A stretch of 64,000 bases of DNA from Gordonia aichiensis NBRC 108223 (GTDB taxonomy: Bacteria > Actinomycetota > Actinomycetes > Mycobacteriales > Mycobacteriaceae), in contig NZ_BANR01000004.1 in the NCBI RefSeq assembly GCF_000332975.1, forward strand, positions 310,001-374,000, in the 5' to 3' direction. Below are positions 25,717-34,068 of the stretch, in pieces (the first letter of the stretch is position 1; every line of letters begins with the position of its first letter). Made by a program: the position numbers and the translations under genes. The notes beneath the pieces are model-generated. The model ran no database searches. It saw nothing but the letters and a program-made list of their open reading frames with translations, and was not told the origin of the DNA.

Positions 25717-27350
25717 GAGTTCTCGTCTCCGATGTCGGTGTCCTCGGCGGCACCGCCGGACACGAGCCGCACTCCGCGGTTCGCCGACGACGTGGTCTCG
25801 GTCGTCGACGACAAGGTATCGAGGAAGCTTTTCGCCCACTTCTCGACGTCGTGTGTGAGCACCTGTCTGCGTAGTGCGCGCATCCGGCGTTTGCCCTCGG
25901 ACTGTCCCTGTTCGACAGCTGCGACGATGGCGTCCTTGACGCCGTCGAGGTCGTACGGGTTGGCCTGATAGGCGGTGCGCAGTTCCGCTGCCGCCCCGGT
26001 GAACTCGCTCAACACCAGGGAGCCGCCGAGATCGCTGCGGCAGGCGACGTACTCCTTGGCGACGAGGTTCATTCCATCGCGCAACGGTGTCACCAGCATC
26101 ACGTCGGCCACGACGTAGTAGGCGAGCAGGTCGTTGCGTGGCACCGACCGGTTCAGGTACTCCACCACCGGGTGGCCGACCTCGCCGTACTGCCCGTTAA
26201 TGTTTCCGACGAGCTGCTCGATGCCCGCGCGCATGCGGACGTAGCTCTCCACGCGTTCACGGCTCGGCGTCGCGAGCTGGATCATCACCGTCTCATGCGG
26301 GTCGATACGCCCCTCGTCGAGCAGCTCCGACAGCGCGCGCAGGCGCACATCGATGCCCTTGGTGTAATCGAGGCGGTCGACGCCGAGCAGGATGGTTTTC
26401 GGGTTGCCGAGTTCTTTGCGGATCTCACGGGCCCTGGTGCGGATGTCCTTGGACTTGGACTGGGTGTCGAGGTCGCCGGAGTCGATCGAGATCGGGAACG
26501 CCCCGACGCGCACCGTCCGGAATCCGACCTGCACCACGCCGAAGCGGGACCGCACACCGACGGTGCCCTTGCTGGTGGCCTGCCCGGCAAGACGTCGGGC
26601 GAGATAGAGGAAGTTCTGCGCGCCGCCCGGTAGATGGAACCCGATGAGGTCGGCGCCGAGGAGGCCCTCGATGATCTCGGTCCGCCACGGCAACTGCATG
26701 AACAGCTCGACCGGCGGGAAAGGGATGTGGAGAAAGAATCCGATGCGCAGGTCCGGACGCAGCATGCGCAGCATCTTCGGGACGAGCTGCAGTTGATAGT
26801 CCTGGACCCACACGATGGCGCCGCGCGCGGCGACCTTCGACGCCGCTTCGGCGAATCGTCGGTTGATCTCGACGTAGGCGTTCCACCACTCGCGGTGGTA
26901 CTCGGGCTTGACGATCACATCGTGATACAGCGGCCACAGTGTCGCGTTGGAGAAACCCTCGTAGTACTCGGCGATCTCCTCGGCGGACAGGGGAACCGAC
27001 CGGATGCTGATGCCGTCGACCTCGGCTTCTTCGGAGTCGGATTCGGCCGAGCCGGACCATCCGACCCATGCGCCCTTGTGCTTGCGCAGGATGGGCTCAA
27101 GCGCGGTGACCAGTCCGCCGGGACTGCGCTTCCAGGAAACGTTGCCGTCGGCGTCGGTGACCTTGTCGACGGGCAGTCGGTTGGCGACGACGACGAAGTC
27201 GGAGCCGTCAGCGGGGTCGGACCTGCCTGGCGCCTCGGGGTGGCGTGCACCGAAGGTGGCCTCCGAGTTGTGCACGCCGGTGGCAGATGCGTCGGTGGTG
27301 GATGCGTCGGTGCCAGGGCGGTCGGATACCTCGTCGGATCCCGGGTTCAC
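25713..27350 (-). CDS. otsA: Trehalose-6-phosphate synthase
   Basis: A 545-residue GT20 enzyme making trehalose-6-phosphate from a nucleotide-glucose and glucose-6-phosphate. After a ~48-residue disordered N-terminus, the family motifs are [51 protein letters not shown] and [14 protein letters not shown]. The N-terminal extension and GTG start lie 3 nt after a small upstream gene; otsB follows with a GTGA overlap. Some length of the extension is uncertain. Confidence 0.95.
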   Translation of the reverse strand: MNPGSDEVSDRPGTDASTTDASATGVHNSEATFGARHPEAPGRSDPADGSDFVVVANRLPVDKVTDADGNVSWKRSPGGLVTALEPILRKHKGAWVGWSGSAESDSEEAEVDGISIRSVPLSAEEIAEYYEGFSNATLWPLYHDVIVKPEYHREWWNAYVEINRRFAEAASKVAARGAIVWVQDYQLQLVPKMLRMLRPDLRIGFFLHIPFPPVELFMQLPWRTEIIEGLLGADLIGFHLPGGAQNFLYLARRLAGQATSKGTVGVRSRFGVVQVGFRTVRVGAFPISIDSGDLDTQSKSKDIRTRAREIRKELGNPKTILLGVDRLDYTKGIDVRLRALSELLDEGRIDPHETVMIQLATPSRERVESYVRMRAGIEQLVGNINGQYGEVGHPVVEYLNRSVPRNDLLAYYVVADVMLVTPLRDGMNLVAKEYVACRSDLGGSLVLSEFTGAAAELRTAYQANPYDLDGVKDAIVAAVEQGQSEGKRRMRALRRQVLTHDVEKWAKSFLDTLSSTTETTSSANRGVRLVSGGAAEDTDIGDENS

Positions 27351-27353
27351 GAC

Positions 27354-27515
27354 TCAGGCGTTCTCGCCCGGAGCGATCCCCAGCATGGACAGCAGCATCC
27401 GGCACTCGTCGGCGTCGGTGGCGTATGCGGCGACAACGCGTCGTGCGGAGTTGGCGGTCTCGTCGGCCACCGGCTCCAGCTCTTCGTCGGCGATGTCAGT
27501 GGTCTTGGGGGGCAT
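27354..27515 (-). CDS. Small conserved acidic protein upstream of otsA (Rv3489-like)
   Basis: A 53-residue acidic protein with a conserved-looking C-terminal part SARRVVAAYATDADECRMLL. A Shine-Dalgarno-like AGAGGA precedes ATG 27515, and its stop is 3 nt before the otsA start, so it is co-transcribed and probably translationally coupled. From memory, M. tuberculosis has an uncharacterised small protein (Rv3489) beside otsA (Rv3490). The function is unknown. Confidence 0.65.
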   Translation of the reverse strand: MPPKTTDIADEELEPVADETANSARRVVAAYATDADECRMLLSMLGIAPGENA

Positions 27516-27566
27516 CTCGTCCTCTCGTCTGGGGGTGGCGCGAGGTTGTGTCTTGCGCGACACCCG

Positions 27567-27572
27567 ATCTTA
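27567..27572 (-). promoter_or_regulatory. -10 box of the otsA operon
   Basis: TAAGAT on the minus strand, about 51 nt before the small-gene ATG. It predicts a short leader containing the Shine-Dalgarno sequence, unlike the leaderless genes nearby. Confidence 0.4.
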
Positions 27573-27602
27573 CCCGCTCACAGCGGGTCGCACCCCGACA
27601 CC

Positions 27603-29042
27603 TCACCAGCGTCGTCGAGCTGCCCGCGCCTCACGACGACGCCGCGCCCAGTCGGGCGCCACGGGCAGTCGGGGCCGCCGCAGGGTGCGTGCCACGAACT
27701 CGCCGAGCGTGACACCTGCGGCGAGGGCACAGCCGACGCCGAGTGCTGCAGCCATCCAGGTCAGGCCGGTGAGCGTCTGGTCGTTGAGCACGCCGTAGAG
27801 CGCGCGGTAGACCGCCAGACCGGGTAGCAGCGGGGTGATACCCGCGATCGCGACGACCAGAGGCGGGACCAGTGCGCGTCGGGCGAGCAGGCCGCCGACC
27901 AGGCCGACACAGGTGGCGGCGAGACCGCCGGCGATCACGTCGCCGACCGGCAGGAAGACCGTGATAGAGGCGACGCCCGCACCGATCAGGCCACCGAGGA
28001 ACGCGATCGGCAGGGCTCGACGCTCGGCGTAGCTCGCCAACGCGAACGCGAAAGCGGCGACGGCACCAGCCGCGACGCGGATGGGGACGTCGACCGGAGC
28101 GAACTCCGTCGAGGTGGTGATTGTCGGTAGATAGATGCCCACCGAGCTCATCAGGCGCAACCCGATGCCGACGCCCGCGATGATGCCGCCGGTCATGAGC
28201 AGCAACTCGAAGAAGCGCGCGACCCCGGTGATCGGGGCACCGGTGATCGCGTCCTGGACCGAGCCGACCAGCGACAATCCGGACAACAGCACGACGATCC
28301 CCGCCGCGATGACCTGGGACGGGGTGATCGACAGTGCCTCCAGGCCGGTTTTCTGACCGAGCTCGTAGACCAGGGCTGCGGGGACAACGGCGATGAATCC
28401 GCCTGCCACCTGCTGAAAGAAGATCGGCGTGCCGATTCTGTTGAGGCGTCGGTTGAACGTGACCGTGACCACCGTGGTCACCCAGGCGAGGAGCGCCACG
28501 ACGACGTCACCGCCGAGGAGCACGGAGATGCCCGAGGCCATCAGGCCCCACGCGAACGTCGACACCGAATAGGGGTAGGGGTGCTTGGCCGCGATGATCT
28601 GGTCGACGATCCGGTGGGCCGTCGACGGTGTGATGGCCGAATCGCGGATGCGGCGCACCAACCGGTCGACCGCCGCCAGGCGGGTGAAGTCCAGGGACCG
28701 GTAATGGACCGTCTGCATCGTCGTGATCGGTGGGAGTGTTGCACCGCGTCGTGCGACGACGACGATGGTGTTGTACGTGACGTCGACGTCGACATCCTCG
28801 ACGCCGTAGATACTCGCCACGAAGCGGATCTGGGACGAGGTGTCTATCGCGCCGGTCCCCGAGTCGAGCAGTACCGCACCGATCTTCGTCGCGAGGTCGA
28901 GCACCTCGGTGATCGCGCCCACGTCGAACCGGTCGATCGGGCGGCGCGGTGCCACCATGATGCTGCCCGGTTCGATCGTGTCGATCGTCGCCTGCCTCGT
29001 CCCGGTGAGGCGGCGGACAGCGCGCCCGATATACTCACGCAC
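27603..29042 (-). CDS. Threonine/serine exporter family protein (ThrE-like)
   Basis: A 479-residue integral membrane protein with about ten helices. The N-terminal cytoplasmic half (about 40-170) has the DUF1212/ThrE-type domain (ATKIGAVLLDSGTGAIDTSS, and SLDFTRLAAVDRLVRRIRDS). The C-terminal half repeats small hydrophobic segments rich in Gly. C. glutamicum ThrE, a proton-driven threonine/serine exporter, is of similar size. The start is GTG 29042, 5 nt from the tRNA-Thr gene on the other strand; chance proximity to a threonine tRNA is noted. Confidence 0.82.
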   Translation of the reverse strand: MREYIGRAVRRLTGTRQATIDTIEPGSIMVAPRRPIDRFDVGAITEVLDLATKIGAVLLDSGTGAIDTSSQIRFVASIYGVEDVDVDVTYNTIVVVARRGATLPPITTMQTVHYRSLDFTRLAAVDRLVRRIRDSAITPSTAHRIVDQIIAAKHPYPYSVSTFAWGLMASGISVLLGGDVVVALLAWVTTVVTVTFNRRLNRIGTPIFFQQVAGGFIAVVPAALVYELGQKTGLEALSITPSQVIAAGIVVLLSGLSLVGSVQDAITGAPITGVARFFELLLMTGGIIAGVGIGLRLMSSVGIYLPTITTSTEFAPVDVPIRVAAGAVAAFAFALASYAERRALPIAFLGGLIGAGVASITVFLPVGDVIAGGLAATCVGLVGGLLARRALVPPLVVAIAGITPLLPGLAVYRALYGVLNDQTLTGLTWMAAALGVGCALAAGVTLGEFVARTLRRPRLPVAPDWARRRREARAARRRW

Positions 29043-29046
29043 GCAT

Positions 29047-29118
29047 GCCTCCTTAGCTCAGTGGTAGAGCACTCGCCTTGTAAGCGAGCGGTCGTCGGTT
29101 CAATCCCGACAGGGGGCT
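29047..29118 (+). tRNA. tRNA-Thr (TGT anticodon)
   Basis: A complete cloverleaf of 72 nt without CCA. The acceptor GCCTCCT pairs with AGGGGGC (one G-T pair). The D arm is GCTC/GAGC. The anticodon arm CTCGC/GCGAG encloses the loop CTTGTAA with anticodon TGT. The T arm is GTCGG/CCGAC with TTCAATC. Confidence 0.95.
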
Positions 29119-29230
29119 CTGACGCCCGGCCGATTCCTCGGCGCCGGGCCCCCGTGTCCGACTTCCCGCGTAAGTGTGGGGTCGGATCATCCTCTGGCAC
29201 AAACCGGCAGGCGGAGCCGTCGTCGGCTCC

Positions 29231-29243
29231 TATGATTGCCGCG
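29231..29243 (+). promoter_or_regulatory. Leaderless promoter -10 of carboxylesterase gene
   Basis: TATGAT (29231-29236) is 6 nt before GTG 29243. It supports this start over the upstream in-frame codons. Confidence 0.55.
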
Positions 29244-30803
29244 TGAACAGTGCCGTAGACGCCGTGGCGGGACACACGATCTATCAGGGTCACACAGCAG
29301 ATCGCGTCGATGTGTGGCGCGGTATCCGCTACGCGCAGTCACCGACGGGAGGGCTGCGGTGGCGGCGTGCACAGCCCCTCACGCCCCAGCCGGGACGGGT
29401 CTCGGCGGTGCGCTTCGGCGCGGTGTCGCCGCAGGAGCCGAATCCGGGTGTCCCGATGCCGCGCGACGTCGACAGGAGTGAGGACTGCCTGTTCCTCAAC
29501 ATCTGGGCTCCAGCGGGCGCGGCGGGCGAGGGCCGTGCGCTTCCGGTGATGGTGTGGATCCACGGCGGCGCGTACGTGTTCGGCGCCGGCAGCCAGCCCA
29601 TCTACGACGGCACGCAACTCGCAGTCGCCGAGGACATCGTGGTGGTGACCGTGAACTACCGACTCGGCGCGCTCGGATTCGCCGACCTCGGAGCGCCGGA
29701 CGGGGGCGGTGGTCGGCGGACCCTACGAGTCGAACGCCGCGCTCAGCGACGTACTCGTCGCGCTGCGCTGGGTCGCCGACACCATCGACGCGTTCGGCGG
29801 CGATCCGGCCAACGTCACGGTGGCAGGTGAGTCCGCGGGCGGCGGGATCGTCACGACGTTGCTCGCGACGCCTGCGGCCCGAGGCCTGTTCCACCGGGCC
29901 ATCGCGCAGAGCTCGCCGGTGACCTCGGTCTACAACAGAGCGCGCGCGGCGTTCGTCGCCGAGCGCCTGCCCGCAGCAATCGGCGGCACCCGCGGCGACA
30001 TCGAGTCGTTCGCGGGATCGAGTACGCAGAAGGTCGTCGCAGCGACGATGAAGGCGTTCGCGGGTATCCCCGACTCGCGCCCCGGCACCATCGCGTTCGC
30101 GCCGGTCGTCGACGGCGACCTGGTGCCGCGGCATCCGATCGACGTGTTCCGCTACGGTGAATCGTTGCAGGTGCCGCTGCTCATCGGGACCAATCGCGAC
30201 GAAGCCGCACTCTTCAAGTTCATGAAGTCGCCGCTCATGCCGATCACCGAACCCGCGATCTTGCAGATGTTCACGGCGATAGCGGCCGAATACCCCGAGG
30301 TCTCGCTACCGACCCCTGAGCGTGTCGCCGCCGCGTATCCCGGCAGCAAGCCCAAATCCATAGGACTCGACGTTGCACGCGACGTGGCATTCCGGATGCC
30401 GACGGTGTGGGCGGCCGAGGGGCACGCCACAGTTGCCCCGGTGCACCTGTATCGATTCGACTGGGCGACAAGGCTTCTGAAGGTCATCGGACTCGGCGCC
30501 TCGCACGCCACCGAACTGGCGTATCTGTTCGGCTATTTCCCGAGCGGTAAAGCCGGCTTCCAGTTCTGGCTCGGGGGCCGACGCACCGGCGAACGGGTGT
30601 CTGCCGACATGCAGGCGCGATGGGGAGCGTTCATCCGCGACGGTGACCCGAACTCCGGTCTCGACGCCGCGGCGCCGGTCTGGCCCGCGTTCACCGCGGA
30701 CCGTCGAGCAACGCTCGTGATCGATGCGAAGGACCGGGTGGTCGACGATCTCGACGCTGACCTGCGCGCGGCCTGGGGCGACGAGGTCCTCGGATTCCGC
30801 TGA
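29243..30803 (+). pseudogene. Type-B carboxylesterase (LipT-like), interrupted by a +1 frameshift
   Basis: Two frames make one ~519-residue type-B carboxylesterase. The first (to about 29705) has SEDCLFLNIWAP and the oxyanion HGGAYVFGAG. The second has the nucleophile motif AGESAGGG and the His region ASHATELAYLFG. The break is at the run GGGGG (29702-29706): removing one G joins the two parts as GAPDGAVVGGPYESNAALSD. The nucleophile lies after the break, so the gene as read is inactive. A miscalled homopolymer is as likely as a real mutation. Family members hydrolyse acyl esters. Confidence 0.78.
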
Positions 30804-30941
30804 CAGAGTCCACCGCCGCAGTAGGTCAACGATCGTTAACGGGCATGTAACGGATTTGCATACCTGCCTGAGACGGCATTAACCTCCCGTCTCAGACACT
30901 TCTTACTCGCAGGTAAGGGGACCGTGTCGTGGAGGGGAACA

Positions 30942-32198
30942 ATGCGTAGATTCTGGGGGACCTCGCTGCTCGCCGCAGTGGTCATCACACTCGGCCTTGT
31001 CGGAATGCTCGTGACGACGCCGCAGGCGTCGGCAAGCGATCGTCTCGACCGCTACCTCAACCTGCCGCTCGTCAATCGCGACGCCTCGAAGGGGCCGGGT
31101 GGCGTGAATCCCGCTCTGCCCACCGATCCGACTGTGCTGCGCACATTGCTCGACGAGGCGCGTCAACGCTCACTCGACCCCTCGTCGTATCAGGCGTTGC
31201 TCTTCCAGTACTGGCTGGCCGACACCACCAAGGCCGCGGGTATCGACCTCGCCTCGTGGAACCCGCGAGCGGGAGTAAGTGCCAACCGTCAGAATCTGGT
31301 TCGCTCGTACCGCTTCTATGAGAACCTGCAACTCTCGCATCGCGAACTGCAGTGGGCGGGTATGGGTGGACTCGTCGGAGCCGACTTCGGTGGTGGCCTG
31401 CTCGATTTCGAGCTCGCGACCAACGTCTACGATTTCGCCAGACTGCAGCCGATCGCGAATGCCATTGTCGGACAGACCAACAAGGCTCTCGGTCCGGTCT
31501 TCGTCGACAAGCTTCCGCGTGGCCTGCGCGCACTGGCCCGAGTCGGAGCGACCATCTCGGCAGCCGATCTCCGCACGATCCAGGGTGACATCCTGGTGAT
31601 GCAGAAGAACATCTTCTCCGACCTGATGCCCATGCACCGTGCCTATGTGGTCGGTGGACTGCCCGCACTCGAGGAGATGAACCGCGCAGGCCTGTTCAAC
31701 GGTGAGATCATGAACGCCTGGACGCAAATCGCTTCCAAGCAGCCCGACGCGATCGCGGCAGGCAACGCGCGTCTGCTGCGGCGTGAACAGGGTGAGGTCA
31801 TCAAGGACCAGTGGGACGCGACCCGCGCCTACAAGGGCGATGTCGGCGAGGCGATGACGTATGCGAGCACGGTCGCGGGCTCGCCATCGGTGGCCGGGGT
31901 CATTCCGCCTCGATCGTTTCGTTCCATCGAAGTCCACGGCACTGCCCCGGATGGACGGCGCGCGACACTGACTGTGCCGCTTCCGGATTGGAACTGGTCG
32001 GTGTACCCCGAGCGCTGGGCCTACATCACCGATCAGCTGTTGCCCAAGTACAAGGACCAGGTGAACAACCACTGGCCGGAGCTCGAAGCGACGCTGCGCA
32101 AGCCCTACGATCAGCAACTCGAAAGCCACCGGCCGATGTGGAACATCGCGCCCATGCTGCAGTCAGCCCTGGAGACGACGAAGGTGACATACCAGTGA
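30942..32198 (+). CDS. Exported protein of unknown function, partner of lipase-fold protein
   Basis: A 418-residue protein with a signal peptide (residues ~1-33, hydrophobic LLAAVVITLGLVGMLV, cleavage near QASAS). The mature protein is mainly helical with no Cys, and its Trp residues lie in blocks such as SWNPRAGVSANRQ and PDWNWSVYPERW. I do not recognise the family. GGAGGGG (30931-30937) fixes ATG 30942. Its stop overlaps the GTG of the next gene (GTGA), so the two exported proteins are almost certainly made together. Confidence 0.75.
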   Translation: MRRFWGTSLLAAVVITLGLVGMLVTTPQASASDRLDRYLNLPLVNRDASKGPGGVNPALPTDPTVLRTLLDEARQRSLDPSSYQALLFQYWLADTTKAAGIDLASWNPRAGVSANRQNLVRSYRFYENLQLSHRELQWAGMGGLVGADFGGGLLDFELATNVYDFARLQPIANAIVGQTNKALGPVFVDKLPRGLRALARVGATISAADLRTIQGDILVMQKNIFSDLMPMHRAYVVGGLPALEEMNRAGLFNGEIMNAWTQIASKQPDAIAAGNARLLRREQGEVIKDQWDATRAYKGDVGEAMTYASTVAGSPSVAGVIPPRSFRSIEVHGTAPDGRRATLTVPLPDWNWSVYPERWAYITDQLLPKYKDQVNNHWPELEATLRKPYDQQLESHRPMWNIAPMLQSALETTKVTYQ

Positions 32199-33568
32199 GT
32201 TCGCAGATATCCGTACGAAAGACGCTGCGCCACAACCGACGCCGCGGTGTGCTCGCAGCGGTGCTCGCCGTCGCTGCGCTGGGGGCCGCCCTGGTGTCCG
32301 CGCCCGCCGCGCACGCCGCACCGCCCAACCGCACGCCGGGACTGAACGAGGTCTTCAACGGGTATGTCGTCGGCACGTTCACCAACGGCAGGCTCGCGAG
32401 CCCCGACGAGGTGATCAAGCCCCTCACCTCCGGGGACCCGTTCTACGCCGAACCACGCCTGCGCGGCGACGAGAAGCCCGGCACGGTACTCAAGGCCAAG
32501 AAGGTCGACGTCCAGTTCACCGGCTTCCGACCAGGCAACCTCGACGCCTACAAGCTGATGTACGTCACGCGCGGCCTGCACGACGAGCCCGAGATCAGCA
32601 CCGGGATCCTGATGGTGCCGGTCGACGGCCGCGACAACGCCACCCGGCCGCTCGTCGGCTATCAGTTCGCCAATGACAGCGTCGGAGCGTATTGCCACCC
32701 GTCGACGATGTGGACCGGTGGTGATCCGCTCGACGGTGCGTCGTGGTCGGCGCTCGGTCCGCTCGCGCAGATGTTCGGCAAGGGCTACGCGGTGATGATC
32801 AGCGACGTCGGCAATGACGGAGACCCCAACCCGCACGGTGTCTTTGCGGGCAAGTTCGGGGGCAACGCCCTGCTCGACGGAATGCGCGCTGCACTCGCGC
32901 ATCGTCCGGCGAAGCTGTCGAAGGACGCGCCGAAGGCGATCTTCGGTATCGCAGGCGGCGGCGTCGGAGCGGCATTCGGTGCCGAGAAGGCCGCTGCCTA
33001 TGCACCCGAACTGCACATCAAGGGCACTGTGCTCGAGGGCATGGTGGTCAACCAGCGCAACTTCATCCGTACCTCGGACGGCTCGGTGGGGTCGGGCTTC
33101 GCGTTCGCGACGCTGCTCGGACTCGAACCGCGCTACCCGGAGATGAAGATCGACGACAAGCTGACCCCCGCGGGTAAGGCGCTGGCCGACGTGTTCCGCA
33201 CGCAGTGCCAGACGCCCGCGTACTTCGGTACGCCGTTCGTGCCGTTGAACACGCTGTTCAAGGGCGGCAAGAGCCCCGCAGACATCCCCGAGTTCCAGCA
33301 CGTCTACCGCGACAACGAACTCGGGACGCGGTCGCCGTCGGCGCCGGTGCTGATCGCCTCCTGCGCCAAAGACGACTCGCCGATGTCGCTGGTGCCCGCC
33401 GCCGACTCACGCAAGCTGGCCGCCACGTACCGCGCAGGCGGCACCCGCGTCGACTACCAGCCGACGGACTGCAGCATGGTGCGCTTCCTGACCAACATGT
33501 ACGGCTGGGGCACCGACCTGTTCGGCATGCAGACGATCGACTGGCTCGACGCGCGGCTGCGGAGCTGA
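32195..33568 (+). CDS. Secretory lipase-family (PF03583) protein lacking catalytic Ser and His
   Basis: A 457-residue protein with a signal peptide (cleavage near AHA, residue ~41) and a LIP-family alpha/beta-hydrolase fold (DAYKLMYVTRGLHDEPEIST, MISDVGNDGDPNPHG). At the nucleophile elbow, where the family has GxSxG, the sequence is GIAGGG: residue ~253 is Ala (codon gca). At the expected catalytic His the sequence is PTDCSMVRF. An acidic residue remains (AKDDSPMSLVP). It therefore looks like a catalytically dead lipase. GTG 32195 overlaps the stop of the upstream exported-protein gene. Confidence 0.78.
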   Translation: MSSQISVRKTLRHNRRRGVLAAVLAVAALGAALVSAPAAHAAPPNRTPGLNEVFNGYVVGTFTNGRLASPDEVIKPLTSGDPFYAEPRLRGDEKPGTVLKAKKVDVQFTGFRPGNLDAYKLMYVTRGLHDEPEISTGILMVPVDGRDNATRPLVGYQFANDSVGAYCHPSTMWTGGDPLDGASWSALGPLAQMFGKGYAVMISDVGNDGDPNPHGVFAGKFGGNALLDGMRAALAHRPAKLSKDAPKAIFGIAGGGVGAAFGAEKAAAYAPELHIKGTVLEGMVVNQRNFIRTSDGSVGSGFAFATLLGLEPRYPEMKIDDKLTPAGKALADVFRTQCQTPAYFGTPFVPLNTLFKGGKSPADIPEFQHVYRDNELGTRSPSAPVLIASCAKDDSPMSLVPAADSRKLAATYRAGGTRVDYQPTDCSMVRFLTNMYGWGTDLFGMQTIDWLDARLRS

Positions 33569-33647
33569 TCGTCGATCCCGACTACCCGACGGCAGTGCCG
33601 AAGGTGGCTACACACAGATGAGGTAGCTGCGCGTGTGCGGCGACGCA

Positions 33648-33660
33648 TACGATCGGTTCA
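33648..33660 (+). promoter_or_regulatory. Leaderless promoter -10 of RidA gene
   Basis: TACGAT (33648-33653) is 6 nt before ATG 33660. Confidence 0.55.
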
Positions 33661-34058
33661 TGACCCGAATCACGCTCAACGGCTCGTCGGTGCTGCACGA
33701 CGGCGGGTTTCCCTACAGCGCGACCGTCACGGCGGGGCCGCTGCTGTTCACCGCGGGCATCGCGCCACTCGACACACAGGGAGCGATCGTCGCCGCCGAC
33801 GACGTGGTCGGCCAGACCCGACGTTGCCTCGAGAACCTGAGAGCACTTCTCGCCGAGCAGGGCGCAACCGTGTCCGACCTGGTCAAGCTGACCGTGTACG
33901 TGGCCGAGCACCTGCAGGCAGATCTCGCGGTGGCGTGGGAGGCCATCGTGGCAGAACTCGGCGAATCCGTTCCGCCGGCGATGATGGCTGGGGTGACGGT
34001 GTTGCCCTACGACCAGCAAGTTGTCGAGATCGAGGCGATTGCCGCACCGGCGACGTGA
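33660..34058 (+). CDS. RidA/YjgF-family protein
   Basis: A 132-residue RidA-fold protein. RidA enzymes hydrolyse reactive enamine/imine intermediates of amino-acid metabolism. It has GPLLFTAGIAPLDTQGAIV, the segment LVKLTVYVAEH and VPPAMMAGVTVL. The canonical catalytic Arg (R105 of E. coli RidA, usually in a SRxxV context) is not clearly present here: the sequence reads PPAMMAGVT. It may thus belong to an Rid subgroup with another activity. ATG 33660 follows the -10 box. Confidence 0.8.
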   Translation: MTRITLNGSSVLHDGGFPYSATVTAGPLLFTAGIAPLDTQGAIVAADDVVGQTRRCLENLRALLAEQGATVSDLVKLTVYVAEHLQADLAVAWEAIVAELGESVPPAMMAGVTVLPYDQQVVEIEAIAAPAT

Positions 34059-34068
34059 TGTCCGTCAG

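Noticed and set aside
25717..25839. Upstream extension of otsB
   Set aside because: It is Arg-rich, overlaps otsA, and GTG 25716 gives a GTGA overlap with otsA and a normal OtsB length.
26634..27827. Plus-strand ORF of 397 codons across otsA and thrE
   Set aside because: It is antisense to two well-supported genes and has low-complexity composition with no motif.
29709..30803. Second half of the carboxylesterase treated as a separate gene with its own GTG start
   Set aside because: It begins in the middle of the hydrolase domain with no promoter or ribosome binding site, and continues the first frame after one G is removed.
32111..33301. Minus-strand ORF of 396 codons
   Set aside because: It is antisense to the lipase-fold protein with no family features.
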